DNA of 64,000 nt. Origin: Comamonas badia DSM 17552 (GTDB lineage: Bacteria > Pseudomonadota > Gammaproteobacteria > Burkholderiales > Burkholderiaceae_C). Both the position numbers and the translations under genes were made by a program. The stretch covers positions 310,001 to 374,000 of the forward strand of contig NZ_AXVM01000001.1 of NCBI RefSeq assembly GCF_000484635.1, given 5' to 3'. Every line of letters begins with the position of its first letter. Position 1 is the first letter of the stretch. The notes under the pieces are model-generated. The model did not search any database. It saw only the letters and a list, made by a program, of their open reading frames with translations, and was not told the DNA's origin. This document shows, piece by piece, positions 22,761 to 31,411 of this stretch.

Positions 22761-22798
22761 GGGGCATGTCGCCGCCCCGTGAGGGAGGTGCATGCCCC
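22761..22798 (+). promoter_or_regulatory. Split-stem hairpin leader of the helicase gene
   Basis: GGGGCATG (22761-22768) pairs perfectly with CATGCCCC (22791-22798) around an inner CCC/GGG hairpin (about 22776-22785). The right arm contains an in-frame ATG (22792), but the ribosome site TTGGAG (22806-22811) serves the ATG at 22819. Confidence 0.6.
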
Positions 22799-22818
22799 AT
22801 TTGCTTTGGAGCATCACC

Positions 22819-25092
22819 ATGTCCCTCGATCTCGAAACCATTCCCGAAACCGCTGTGCAGGGCGACCTGCTCGAAGCGGCCGCTTCACCCCTCACGCTCA
22901 GCCTGCAGGACTTCGTATCGGAGTTCGGCGACGAGTTGCTCGATTCGCTCAACCGCGCCAATCCTCCGGTCTACACCGGCCAGGTGCGGGTGCATCGGCA
23001 ACTGATCCTCGCCGCGCTCAAGCGCAAGCTGTTCCCGGCGCAAGCCGATGTGGTCCACGCCGTCACCGAGCTGTTGATCGATCGCGGCGAACGCGCCGCG
23101 ATCGTCAATGGCGAGATGGGCTGCGGCAAGACGACGGTGGGTATTGCCACCGCCGCCGTGCTCAATGCCGAAGGCTACCGCCGCACCCTGGTGCTCTCGC
23201 CACCCCACCTGGTCTACAAGTGGCGGCGCGAAATCCAGGAGACGGTTGCCGGTGCCAAGGTCTGGGTGCTCAATGGCCCGGACACGCTGGTCAAGCTGCT
23301 GAAACTGCGCGAGCAGTTGGGCGTGCCGGCGCAGGGCCAGGAGTTCTTCGTCCTCGGCCGCGTGCGGATGCGGATGGGGTTCCACTGGAAACCTGTCTTC
23401 GTTCGCCGGCGCACGCCTCACGGCGACGTGGGGGCCTGCCCGGCTTGCGGGCACGTCATCACCGACCTCGACGGCGAGCCGATCAACCCGGTCGAACTCG
23501 AAGCCGAGGAGTCCCGCCGCAAGTGCAGCCACTGCCGTGCACCGCTGTGGTCGTTGATCCGTCCCAGAGGCCTGTCCGCCAGCGACCAGTCCTCGACCGT
23601 GCTCAAGGCCCTGAAGCGCATCCCGACCATCGGGGAAGTCACCGCGCAGAAGCTGATGCAGAAGTTCGGTGACGCCTTCCTCGCGTCGATGCTCGGGGAC
23701 AACATCCACGAGTTCATCAACCTGATGGATGGCAACGGCGAGCTGGTCTTCTCGGACCGGCAAGCCCATCGCATGGAACGTGCGATGGCCAACATGGAGT
23801 TCGGCTTCGGCGAGGGCGGCTACCAGCCGTCCGAGTTCATCAAGAGGCAGCTTCCCCAAGGCACGTTCGACCTGCTCATCGCCGACGAGGCACACGAGTA
23901 CAAGAACGGCGGCTCCGCACAGGGCCAGGCCATGGGGGTGTTGGCGGCCAAGGCGCGCAAGACGCTATTGCTCACCGGCACACTGATGGGCGGTTACGGC
24001 GACGACCTGTTCCACCTGCTGTTCCGAGCCCTGCCGGGGCGGATGATCGAAGACGGCTACCGGCCGACCAAGAGCGGCAGCATGACGTCGGCCGCAATGG
24101 CGTTCATGCGCGATCACGGTGTCCTGAAGGACATCTACTCCGAGAGCACGGGCACGGCGCACAAGACGGCCAAGGGCACCAAGGTATCGGTGCGCACGGT
24201 CAAGGCGCCGGGCTTCGGTCCGAAGGGCGTGCTGCGTTGCGTTCTGCCGTTCACGGTCTTCCTCAAGTTGAAGGACATCGGTGGCAACGTGCTGCAGCCC
24301 TACGACGAGGAGTTCCGCGAAGTCGCGATGGACACGGCGCAAGCCGCGGCCTACCGCGATCTGGCGGGTCGGCTGACCCAGGAGCTGAAGCAGGCCCTGG
24401 CGAAGCGCGACACGACGCTGCTCGGTGTAGTCCTCAACGTGCTGCTGGCCTGGCCGGACTGCTGCTTCCGGTCGGAGACAGTGGTGCATCCGCGCACGCG
24501 CAACACCTTGGCGTTCGTTCCGGCTCAGTTCAACGAGCTGGAGGTGATGCCCAAGGAGCGCGAGCTGATCGAGATCTGCAAGCAGGAGAAGGCAGAAGGT
24601 CGCAAGACCCTGGTCTATTCGGTCTACACCGGCACGCGCGACACCACGTCGCGTTTGAAGGTGCTGCTGGAGCAGGAAGGCTTCAAGGTGGCGGTGCTGC
24701 GCGCGAGCGTGGATGCCTCCCGCCGTGAGGACTGGATCGCCGAGCAGTTGGACCGTGGCATCGACGTGCTCATCACCAATCCCGAGCTGGTGAAAACCGG
24801 CCTGGATCTGCTGGAGTTCCCGACCATCGTGTTCCTCCAGTCCGGCTACAACGTGTATTCGTTGCAGCAGGCTGCCCGGCGCTCCTGGCGCATCGGCCAG
24901 AAGCAGCCGGTGCGCGTGATCTACCTCGGCTACGCCAACTCCTCGCAGATGACCTGCCTGGGGCTGATGGCCCGGAAGATCATGGTGTCGCAGAGCACGT
25001 CGGGCGACGTGCCCGAGTCGGGCCTGGATGTTCTGAACCAGGATGGTGATTCCGTCGAGGTCGCCCTGGCCCGACAGCTTGTCACGGTCTGA
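22819..25092 (+). CDS. SNF2-family DEAH-box DNA helicase/ATPase
   Basis: A 757-residue superfamily II ATPase. Motif I is NGEMGCGKTT (about residue 96), motif II LLIADEAHEYKNG (about 353), motif III LLLTGTLMGG (about 385), and motif VI LQQAARRSWRIGQKQPVRVIYLG (about 680), the SNF2 QxxxRxxRxGQ signature. A four-cysteine zinc ribbon is inserted between motifs I and II (CPACG ... CSHCR, about 206-240). It should move along or remodel DNA using ATP. I chose the start at 22819 from TTGGAG; the earlier ATG lies in a hairpin. Together with the methyltransferase at 21202 it may act on ICE DNA. Confidence 0.88.
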   Translation: MSLDLETIPETAVQGDLLEAAASPLTLSLQDFVSEFGDELLDSLNRANPPVYTGQVRVHRQLILAALKRKLFPAQADVVHAVTELLIDRGERAAIVNGEMGCGKTTVGIATAAVLNAEGYRRTLVLSPPHLVYKWRREIQETVAGAKVWVLNGPDTLVKLLKLREQLGVPAQGQEFFVLGRVRMRMGFHWKPVFVRRRTPHGDVGACPACGHVITDLDGEPINPVELEAEESRRKCSHCRAPLWSLIRPRGLSASDQSSTVLKALKRIPTIGEVTAQKLMQKFGDAFLASMLGDNIHEFINLMDGNGELVFSDRQAHRMERAMANMEFGFGEGGYQPSEFIKRQLPQGTFDLLIADEAHEYKNGGSAQGQAMGVLAAKARKTLLLTGTLMGGYGDDLFHLLFRALPGRMIEDGYRPTKSGSMTSAAMAFMRDHGVLKDIYSESTGTAHKTAKGTKVSVRTVKAPGFGPKGVLRCVLPFTVFLKLKDIGGNVLQPYDEEFREVAMDTAQAAAYRDLAGRLTQELKQALAKRDTTLLGVVLNVLLAWPDCCFRSETVVHPRTRNTLAFVPAQFNELEVMPKERELIEICKQEKAEGRKTLVYSVYTGTRDTTSRLKVLLEQEGFKVAVLRASVDASRREDWIAEQLDRGIDVLITNPELVKTGLDLLEFPTIVFLQSGYNVYSLQQAARRSWRIGQKQPVRVIYLGYANSSQMTCLGLMARKIMVSQSTSGDVPESGLDVLNQDGDSVEVALARQLVTV

Positions 25093-25139
25093 TCCATGTG
25101 CCCATGCCGGTGGCCCCTCGGGGTCGCCGGCTTCTTTCC

Positions 25140-25161
25140 ACGGCCCTTCGGGGCCGTTTTT
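25140..25161 (+). terminator. Strong intrinsic terminator after the helicase
   Basis: ACGGCCC-TTCG-GGGCCGT with a following TTTT run, plus a second GC-rich hairpin about 20 nt upstream. It closes the accessory region before the first conjugation block. Confidence 0.88.
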
Positions 25162-25289
25162 CTTGGGCGTATGACAGTCCATGGCGCCGCCCTCCATGTA
25201 TTCGGGCGGGCGTCAGTGCGTTTTGTTTGCTGCCCGCAGGCCAAGCGGCGGCGATGGTGAGCGCTCCGTGTTCCAGGGAAGCGCCCTCC

Positions 25290-25859
25290 ATGCAACCATC
25301 CATCCGCGCTGTTCACCGCCTGGCCCTCGCCGCTGGCTTGCTGGCCGGTAGCCTGTTGGCCGCCGGCTGCGCCACGACCGCCGCACCGTCTGCGTCAGCG
25401 GTGCCGGCCGCATCGCCAACCGCCGTCGCGCCGGAGCCGGGTTTCGTTCCGGTGGCCCGCTACGGACGCTACACCCTGGTCGAGCTGGTGCCGGAACCTG
25501 CGCAGCGGGATCTCTTGCAGCAGGCGGTGGAGGTCTCGATTCCGCCCATGCTCGATGCCAGCGTGGGCGATGCCATGCGCCATGTGCTCCTGCGCTCCGG
25601 CTACCGGCTCTGCGATGCGGCCGAGGCCGCCACGCTCTACGCGCTGCCGCTGCCCGCCGCACACCTGCGCCTGGGCCCGCTGATGCTGCGCGATGCCTTG
25701 CTGACCCTTGCCGGCCCCGCCTGGGAGCTGTCGGTCGATGACTTGACCCGCCAGGTCTGCTTCAGCCGGCGCGGTGCTCCCACCTTCCTTTCCGCCAACC
25801 CGCCCGGCACCGCCACGCCCGTGCCGGACGCCGACCGGCCCGAGGAGATGCAGCCATGA
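25290..25859 (+). CDS. pilL: PilL-like conjugative lipoprotein (TIGR03748 family)
   Basis: A 189-residue lipoprotein with a clear lipobox (LAAGLLAGSLLAAGC, lipidated Cys about residue 28). An Ala/Pro-rich spacer leads to the family core: FVPVARYGRYTLVELVPEPAQRDLLQQAVEV, then a secretin-like small domain (VGDAMRHVLLRSGYRLC ... GPLMLRDALLTLAGPAWELSVDD). It probably sits in the outer membrane or at the pilus base of the mating apparatus. ATG at 25290 puts the signal sequence at the start; an earlier in-frame ATG would add 12 residues. It overlaps the next gene by 4 nt. Confidence 0.82.
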   Translation: MQPSIRAVHRLALAAGLLAGSLLAAGCATTAAPSASAVPAASPTAVAPEPGFVPVARYGRYTLVELVPEPAQRDLLQQAVEVSIPPMLDASVGDAMRHVLLRSGYRLCDAAEAATLYALPLPAAHLRLGPLMLRDALLTLAGPAWELSVDDLTRQVCFSRRGAPTFLSANPPGTATPVPDADRPEEMQP

Positions 25860-26503
25860 CCTTTCCCCAAGCGCCATCCGAGCGCCATTCCCGCACGCGC
25901 TGGCTCAAGATCGCCGCGGTCTTCTGGCTGCTGCTCATCAGTGCCGTGGCACTCATCAACAGCGTCGGCCTGTCGCGGCTCGCCGAACAGACCCAGAGCA
26001 GCGCACAGGATGCGCAGGTCAAGGCGCTGGTCCTGCGCGTGGCCGATCTCGAAAGGCAGGCCGATGCGGACAAGCGCCGGCCGGCGCCGATCAGCCAGGC
26101 CGAATTCGCCACCGCGCGGCAGGCGTTGGACGAACGGATGACGCGCCTCGAAGAGGCCGACGAGGCGAGGGCCCTGGCCGTCGACCTGCAGACGCTGCAG
26201 GCGCGCGTGAACGGGATCGAGACCCGCCTGGAGAAGACCCGGCAGGTGGCATCCGCCGCTCGCCCGCGCGCTCCGGTTGCGACGAAGCCCAAGGTGCCGG
26301 AGCCGCCATTCCGGGTGCTCGGCGTGGAGCTACGGGGAGGCGAGCGCTTTCTGTCGATCACCTCCACCGCTGCGGCCTCGCTCGCGGGCGCCCGGCTGCT
26401 GCGCGAGGGCGATGCCGAGGGCGGTTGGCAACTGCAATCCATCGAGGCGCAGGCGGGCGTATTCCAGGTGAATGGCCAGACGCAGCGCGTTGCGGTGCCG
26501 TAG
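25856..26503 (+). CDS. Hypothetical inner-membrane conjugation protein with coiled coil
   Basis: A 215-residue protein with one N-terminal membrane helix (LKIAAVFWLLLISAVALIN, about residues 18-36). A long coiled-coil-like region with repeated heptads (about 45-135) and a C-terminal beta-rich domain (FRVLGVELRGGERFLSITS) follow. This is the layout of a single-pass periplasmic assembly factor. It overlaps the PilL-like gene by 4 nt and is followed after 9 nt by the TIGR03759 gene. No named family recognised with certainty. Confidence 0.7.
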   Translation: MTFPQAPSERHSRTRWLKIAAVFWLLLISAVALINSVGLSRLAEQTQSSAQDAQVKALVLRVADLERQADADKRRPAPISQAEFATARQALDERMTRLEEADEARALAVDLQTLQARVNGIETRLEKTRQVASAARPRAPVATKPKVPEPPFRVLGVELRGGERFLSITSTAAASLAGARLLREGDAEGGWQLQSIEAQAGVFQVNGQTQRVAVP

Positions 26504-26512
26504 GAGGTCGCC

Positions 26513-27232
26513 ATGATCCTGCGGTCGTCGCTCGCTGCCGTCGTTCTGTTCGCCGCTTTCGGCGCATCCGCCCAGCCGGCCCCGGTGACGAACTCGCGCA
26601 TGGTGCCCGCCCAGGTGCAGCCGGGCACTGATGCCGCGCTCGACGAGAGACAGGCGCGGGAGTGGGGGCTTCGCTCCGAGGAGTGGGCACGTTACCGGCA
26701 ACTGATGCAGGGGCCGCTCGGGGTCTATTCGCCCCAGCTCGATCCGCTCACGGCGCTGGGCATCGAGGCCCGCAGCGAGGAGGAGCGCAGGCGCTACGCG
26801 GAGTTGCAGGTGCAGGCCGAGGCTCGGCGCGTCGGCAAGACGCTGGCCTACCAGCGGGCCTACGACGCGGCGTGGCAGCGCCTGTTTCCCGGCCAGCCGC
26901 GCGTGAGCCTGCCCGGCGCCAAGGCGCAGGGTGCCGGCAACACCGGCTCCGGGCGCCTGGCCGTCTTCGTCAAGGCCGACTGCGCACCGTGCGCGCAGCG
27001 CGTGCAGCAGTTGCAGGCGGCTGGCACGGCCTTCGACCTCTACATGGTCGGCAGCCGTCAGGACGACGCGCGCATCCGGCAGTGGGCCACCCAGGCGGGC
27101 ATCGATCCGGCCAGGGTGCGCGCCCGCACCATCACGCTCAACCACGATGCCGGGCGCTGGCTGTCGCTGGGCCTGCCCGGCGAGCTGCCAGCCGTGGTGC
27201 GCGAGGTGAACGGCCAATGGCAGCGGCAATAG
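26513..27232 (+). CDS. ICE conjugation protein, TIGR03759 family
   Basis: A 239-residue exported protein (signal peptide LAAVVLFAAFGASAQP). The first half is charged and helical, including ARYRQLMQGPLGVYSPQLDPLTALGIEARSEEER. The second half (LAVFVKADCAPCAQRVQQLQAAGTAFDLYMVG) has a thioredoxin-like CAPC motif. It is predicted to be periplasmic and may help disulfide formation or act as a structural subunit; the CxxC might be redox active. It overlaps the transglycosylase start by 16 nt. Confidence 0.83.
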   Translation: MILRSSLAAVVLFAAFGASAQPAPVTNSRMVPAQVQPGTDAALDERQAREWGLRSEEWARYRQLMQGPLGVYSPQLDPLTALGIEARSEEERRRYAELQVQAEARRVGKTLAYQRAYDAAWQRLFPGQPRVSLPGAKAQGAGNTGSGRLAVFVKADCAPCAQRVQQLQAAGTAFDLYMVGSRQDDARIRQWATQAGIDPARVRARTITLNHDAGRWLSLGLPGELPAVVREVNGQWQRQ

Positions 27233-27837
27233 GTGCTCCGGGCCGGGAGCGTCGGCCGTCCCGCATCGCCATCCGCTGCGCCAGCGCCATGCTGCTGCTC
27301 ACCACCGGCGGCTGGGCATTGGCCGCCCTGGCGCGGGAAGTGCCGCCGCCGGCCTATCAACTGGCGGCGCACCGTGCAGACGTGCCGGCGGCGGTGCTGT
27401 ACGCGGTGGCCTTGCAGGAGAGCGGCGCCATGCTGCGCGGGCGCCTGATCCCCTGGCCGTGGACGCTCAACGTCGCCGGCTCGCCACAGCGCTATGCCAC
27501 CCGCGCCGAGGCCTGCGCGGGGCTGCGCCGGGCACTCGCCCGCACGCCGGCCAATCGCATCGACGCCGGCCTCGGCCAGGTCAATCTCGGCTACCACACG
27601 CATCGCTACACGCAGCCCTGCGAGCTGCTGGACCCGTACCGCAACCTCGCCATCGCTGCGGAAATCCTGCGCGAACAGCACACGCCGGGCGAGGACTGGC
27701 TGCTTGCCATCGGCCGCTACCACCGGCCCGCCGGCGGGGCACCCGCGGCGCGCTACCGGCGCAGTGTGCATCGGCACCTGACCCGCGTGCTCGACCCCGG
27801 CGTTCCCGTTCCAACCCTCCAGGCCACCACGCCATGA
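27217..27837 (+). CDS. Lytic transglycosylase of the conjugation system
   Basis: A 206-residue exported lytic transglycosylase-like protein. The N-terminal hydrophobic stretch (AMLLLTTGGWALAAL) is a signal peptide or anchor. The SLT core starts VPAAVLYAVALQESGAM, with the catalytic Glu in QESG near residue 69, and continues through AGLGQVNLGYHTH to DPYRNLAIAAEILREQH. It trims peptidoglycan so the mating channel can cross the wall. The ATG at 27217 lies inside the previous gene; a second ATG near 27289 would shorten the leader. Confidence 0.82.
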   Translation: MAAAIGAPGRERRPSRIAIRCASAMLLLTTGGWALAALAREVPPPAYQLAAHRADVPAAVLYAVALQESGAMLRGRLIPWPWTLNVAGSPQRYATRAEACAGLRRALARTPANRIDAGLGQVNLGYHTHRYTQPCELLDPYRNLAIAAEILREQHTPGEDWLLAIGRYHRPAGGAPAARYRRSVHRHLTRVLDPGVPVPTLQATTP

Positions 27838-28367
27838 ACCACATCGTCCTCATCGCCGCCATCGGACTGCTGTCCACGACCACCGTCTTCGCCCAGACCG
27901 CCTCCGCGCCGTTGATCGTCGTCGAAGACCGCGGCGGCGACTCCGCGCTGCCGTACTACCGGCCGCTGAATCCCCAGCCGGATCAGGCCACACCGCCGGC
28001 CCCAATACCAGCCCCTCGCGTGGGCAACGCGGCTGACGCCGAAGCCGCCATGCTGCCGGTGCGCTCGACGCAACTGTCGCCGGGCGAGGTGCAGCGCCGC
28101 GTCATCCGGGCGCCAGGGCTGACGGCGCTGTTCCTGATCGGCGACGACGAGCGTTCGCGGGCCTGGCTGCGGCAGCGGCAGACGGCGCTGCAAGAGCTGC
28201 AGGCCGTGGGCCTGGTGGTCAACGTTGAGTCGATGGCCGCGCTGACGGCGCTGCGTAGGCTGGCTCCCGGCCTCACCCTCTCGCCGGTCTCCGGCGACGA
28301 CCTGGCCCAGCGCCTGGGCTTGCGCCACTACCCGGTGCTCATCACGGCCACCGGTGTCGAACAGTAG
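27834..28367 (+). CDS. ICE conjugation protein, TIGR03765 (PFL_4695) family
   Basis: A 177-residue exported protein with signal peptide (VLIAAIGLLSTTTVFAQ). The mature part starts with VVEDRGGDSALPYYRPLNP, is Pro-rich to about 75, then has an alpha/beta fold (FLIGDDERSRAWLRQRQTALQELQAVGLVVNVESMAAL ... GLTLSPVSGDDLAQRLGLRHYPVLITATGVEQ) typical of the TIGR03765 family. Its role in the channel is not known. It overlaps the upstream gene by 4 nt, and traD starts 8 nt after the stop. Confidence 0.85.
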   Translation: MNHIVLIAAIGLLSTTTVFAQTASAPLIVVEDRGGDSALPYYRPLNPQPDQATPPAPIPAPRVGNAADAEAAMLPVRSTQLSPGEVQRRVIRAPGLTALFLIGDDERSRAWLRQRQTALQELQAVGLVVNVESMAALTALRRLAPGLTLSPVSGDDLAQRLGLRHYPVLITATGVEQ

Positions 28368-28375
28368 GTGCGCAA

Positions 28376-30532
28376 ATGGCCCAACCGCATGCGGTCGAGG
28401 TGCTGCTGCGGCCAGCGGTGGAGCTTCATACCGTGGCGGTCTGCACCGGCGCCGCGATTCTGTGCCTGGTGGCACCGTGGTCGCTCGCGCTGAACCCGCT
28501 GCTCGGCCTGGGCTCGGCGCTGGCCTTCCTGACCTTCGGCGCGATTCGCCTGCGCGATGCCTGGGCGATCCTGCGCTATCGCCGCAACATCCGCCGCCTG
28601 CCGCGCTACGTGATGACCAGCCGCGACGTGCCGGTGAGTCAGCAACGGCTGTTCGTCGGCCGGGGCTTTCGCTGGGAGCAGCGACACACGCACCGGCTGA
28701 TGCAGACCTACCGGCCGGAGTTCCGCCGCTACGTCGAGCCGACGGAGATCTACCGGGCCGCCCGGCGGTTGGAGGAGCGGCTTGAGTTCGCGCCTTTTCC
28801 CGTCTCGAAGCTGGCGCGCGCGCTGGCCTGGGACAGCCCGCTCAACCCGGCCCGGCCGCTGCCGCCGGTCGGCGGACTGCCGCGCCTGCATGGCATCGAA
28901 CCGGCCGAGGTCGACGTCACCCTGCCGCTGGGCGAGCGCGTCGGCCACACCCTGGTGCTGGGCACCACGCGCGTGGGCAAGACGCGACTGGCCGAGCTGT
29001 TCATCACCCAGGACATCCGCCGCAAGGTCCGCGGCGAGCACGAGGTGGTGATCGTCTTCGACCCCAAGGGCGATGCGGACCTGTTGAAGCGCATGTACGT
29101 CGAGGCCAAGCGCGCCGGGCGCGAAGGCGAGTTCTACGTCTTCCATCTGGGCTGGCCGGACATCTCAGCGCGCTACAACGCCGTCGGCCGGTTCGGGCGG
29201 ATCTCCGAGGTGGCCACGCGCATCGCCGGACAGCTCTCGGGCGAAGGCAACAGCGCCGCCTTCCGCGAATTCGCCTGGCGCTTTGTCAACATCATCGCGC
29301 GCGCCCTGGTCGAGCTGGGGCAGCGGCCGGACTACTTGCTGATCCAGCGCCACGTCATCAACATCGACGCGCTGTTCATCGAGTACGCCCAGCACTTCTT
29401 CGCCAAGAACGAGCCGAAGGCCTGGGACATCATCGTCCAGCTCGAAGCCAGGCTGAACGACAAGAACATCCCGCGCAACATGATCGGGCGCGAGAAGCGA
29501 GTCGTGGCGCTGGAGCAGTACCTCTCGCAGGTGAGGGTCTATGACCCGGTGCTCGACGGCCTGCGCAGCGCAGTCCGCTACGACCGAACCTACTTCGACA
29601 AGATTGTCGCGAGCCTGCTGCCGCTGTTGGAGAAACTGACCACCGGCAAGATCGCCCAACTGCTCGCGCCGAACTATTCCGACCTGTCCGACCCTCGACC
29701 GATCTTCGACTGGATGCAGATCATCCGCAAACGCGCGGTGGTCTACGTCGGGCTCGATGCGCTGTCGGACGCGGAAGTCGCTGCAGCCGTCGGCAACTCG
29801 ATGTTCAGCGACTTGGTGTCGGTCGCGGGCCACATCTACAAGTTCGGCATCGACGACGGCCTGCCTGGTGCCTCCGCCAGCGTGAATGTGCCGATCAACG
29901 TGCATGCCGACGAGTTCAACGAGCTGATGGGCGACGAATTCATCCCGATGATCAACAAGGGTGGCGGCGCCGGGGTGCAGGTCACGGCCTACACGCAGAC
30001 GCTCTCGGACATCGAGGCGCGCATCGGCAACCGCGCCAAGGCCGGCCAGGTGGTCGGCAACTTCAACAACCTGTTCATGCTGCGCGTGCGCGAGACCGCC
30101 ACGGCCGAGCTGCTGACGCGGCAACTGCCCAAGGTCGAGGTTTACACCACGTCGCTCGTGAGCGGCGCCACCGACAGCTCCGACCCGACCGGCAATACCG
30201 CCTTCACGTCCAACACCCAGGACCGCATCAGCAGCAACAGCGTGCCGCTGATCGAGCCGGCGCATGTGGTGGCGCTGCCCAAGGGGCAGTGCTTCGCGCT
30301 GACCGAGGGCGGCAACCTCTGGAAAGTCCGCATGCCGCTGCCGGCACCCGACCCCGACGAAGCCATGCCGAAGGATCTGCAGGAGCTGGCCGGCTACATG
30401 CGGCAGCACTACGTCGAGGCCGGAGACTGGTGGGAGAACCAAGGCCTCCCCGGCCTGCAGGACAAGGCGCTGCCCGACGACCTGCTGGACGACTTCAAGC
30501 AGATGGCTGCCGCTGAAGAGGCCGAAGCATGA
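28376..30532 (+). CDS. traD: Type IV coupling protein TraD (SXT/TOL subfamily)
   Basis: A 718-residue coupling ATPase of the TIGR03743 family. Two hydrophobic helices lie near the N-terminus (AAILCLVAPWSLALNPLLGLGSALAFLTFG). Walker A is LGTTRVGKTRLAE (about residue 195) and Walker B VVIVFDPKGD (about 222). Further motifs include AYTQTLSDIEARIGN and the acidic C-terminus. It gathers the relaxase-DNA complex and drives it to the secretion channel at the inner membrane. It overlaps the TIGR03747 gene by 4 nt. Confidence 0.95.
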   Translation: MAQPHAVEVLLRPAVELHTVAVCTGAAILCLVAPWSLALNPLLGLGSALAFLTFGAIRLRDAWAILRYRRNIRRLPRYVMTSRDVPVSQQRLFVGRGFRWEQRHTHRLMQTYRPEFRRYVEPTEIYRAARRLEERLEFAPFPVSKLARALAWDSPLNPARPLPPVGGLPRLHGIEPAEVDVTLPLGERVGHTLVLGTTRVGKTRLAELFITQDIRRKVRGEHEVVIVFDPKGDADLLKRMYVEAKRAGREGEFYVFHLGWPDISARYNAVGRFGRISEVATRIAGQLSGEGNSAAFREFAWRFVNIIARALVELGQRPDYLLIQRHVINIDALFIEYAQHFFAKNEPKAWDIIVQLEARLNDKNIPRNMIGREKRVVALEQYLSQVRVYDPVLDGLRSAVRYDRTYFDKIVASLLPLLEKLTTGKIAQLLAPNYSDLSDPRPIFDWMQIIRKRAVVYVGLDALSDAEVAAAVGNSMFSDLVSVAGHIYKFGIDDGLPGASASVNVPINVHADEFNELMGDEFIPMINKGGGAGVQVTAYTQTLSDIEARIGNRAKAGQVVGNFNNLFMLRVRETATAELLTRQLPKVEVYTTSLVSGATDSSDPTGNTAFTSNTQDRISSNSVPLIEPAHVVALPKGQCFALTEGGNLWKVRMPLPAPDPDEAMPKDLQELAGYMRQHYVEAGDWWENQGLPGLQDKALPDDLLDDFKQMAAAEEAEA

Positions 30533-31278
30533 GCGATCCGGCCGTCGCGGCCCAGCGCCAGCAGCAACGACAGCAGGGGTTGATCGCCAGCCTGGTCACG
30601 CTGCCGTTCCGCTTCTTCGGCGTGCTGTGCGGCGCGTTGCTGCTGTGCATCCTGATCGAGTGCGTCGGCATGCACTTCTTCTGGCCCGAGCAGGGCTGGC
30701 GCCACGCGCAGGGCATGCTGCACTACGAGCTGGACCAGCTCTCCACGCATTTCACGCGCAGCGCGCTGGTGCAGGAACCAGGGCGCACCGCGCACCGGCT
30801 GGTCGAGCAGGGCTACGACTGGCTGTTCGTGAAAAGCGGTCTGCTGGACTGGATACGCGACGCCGCGGCGCAGGCCAGCGCCGGCAGCCATCGCCCGACC
30901 AAGGATTTCCGCTACTACATCGGCTTGGTCTACGTGAACGTGGAGAGCTACCCGATCGCGGCGGCCTACACGACGCTGGTCTTCCTCGTGCGGCTGCTGG
31001 TGCTGTGCCTGACCCTGCCGTTGTTCCTGATGACCGCCTTCGTCGGACTGGTGGACGGCCTGGTGCGCCGGGACATCCGCCGCTTCGGCGCGGGACGCGA
31101 ATCGGGGTTCATCTATCACCGCGCCAGGGCCAGCCTGATGCCGCTGGCCGTGCTGCCGTGGGTGGCTTACCTGGCGCTACCGGTCAGCGTGAACCCGTTG
31201 CTGATCCTGCTGCCCAGCGCTGCATTGCTCGGCGTGGCGGTGTGCATTGCGGCGGCGACGTTCAAGAAGTACCTGTGA
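30529..31278 (+). CDS. ICE membrane protein, TIGR03747 family
   Basis: A 249-residue integral membrane protein with about four hydrophobic segments: LPFRFFGVLCGALLLCILIEC, an internal AAYTTLVFLVRLLVLCLTLPLFLMTAFVGL pair, and the C-terminal LLILLPSAALLGVAVCIAAATF. The family (TIGR03747) is always coupled to traD in these ICEs and is probably its membrane partner. Normally the RAQPRD-family gene follows; here 10.7 kb of defence cargo intervenes, with the next conjugation gene at 42004. Confidence 0.88.
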   Translation: MSDPAVAAQRQQQRQQGLIASLVTLPFRFFGVLCGALLLCILIECVGMHFFWPEQGWRHAQGMLHYELDQLSTHFTRSALVQEPGRTAHRLVEQGYDWLFVKSGLLDWIRDAAAQASAGSHRPTKDFRYYIGLVYVNVESYPIAAAYTTLVFLVRLLVLCLTLPLFLMTAFVGLVDGLVRRDIRRFGAGRESGFIYHRARASLMPLAVLPWVAYLALPVSVNPLLILLPSAALLGVAVCIAAATFKKYL

Positions 31279-31411
31279 TCCAGACATTCAAGAACCGGGT
31301 GCGTGGCGGCAGGTCGGCTCTACCCACGAGACGCCGGCCACCAACGACGTCTGGAACAGAGAGCCTTCATGGAGCAACACGAGGGAGCAGCGAACAGTCC
31401 TGGAGACCTCC

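Noticed and set aside
22792-22818. Earlier ATG for the SNF2 helicase
   Set aside because: It lies in the right arm of a perfect 8-bp stem and lacks a ribosome site; TTGGAG at 22806-22811 serves the ATG at 22819.
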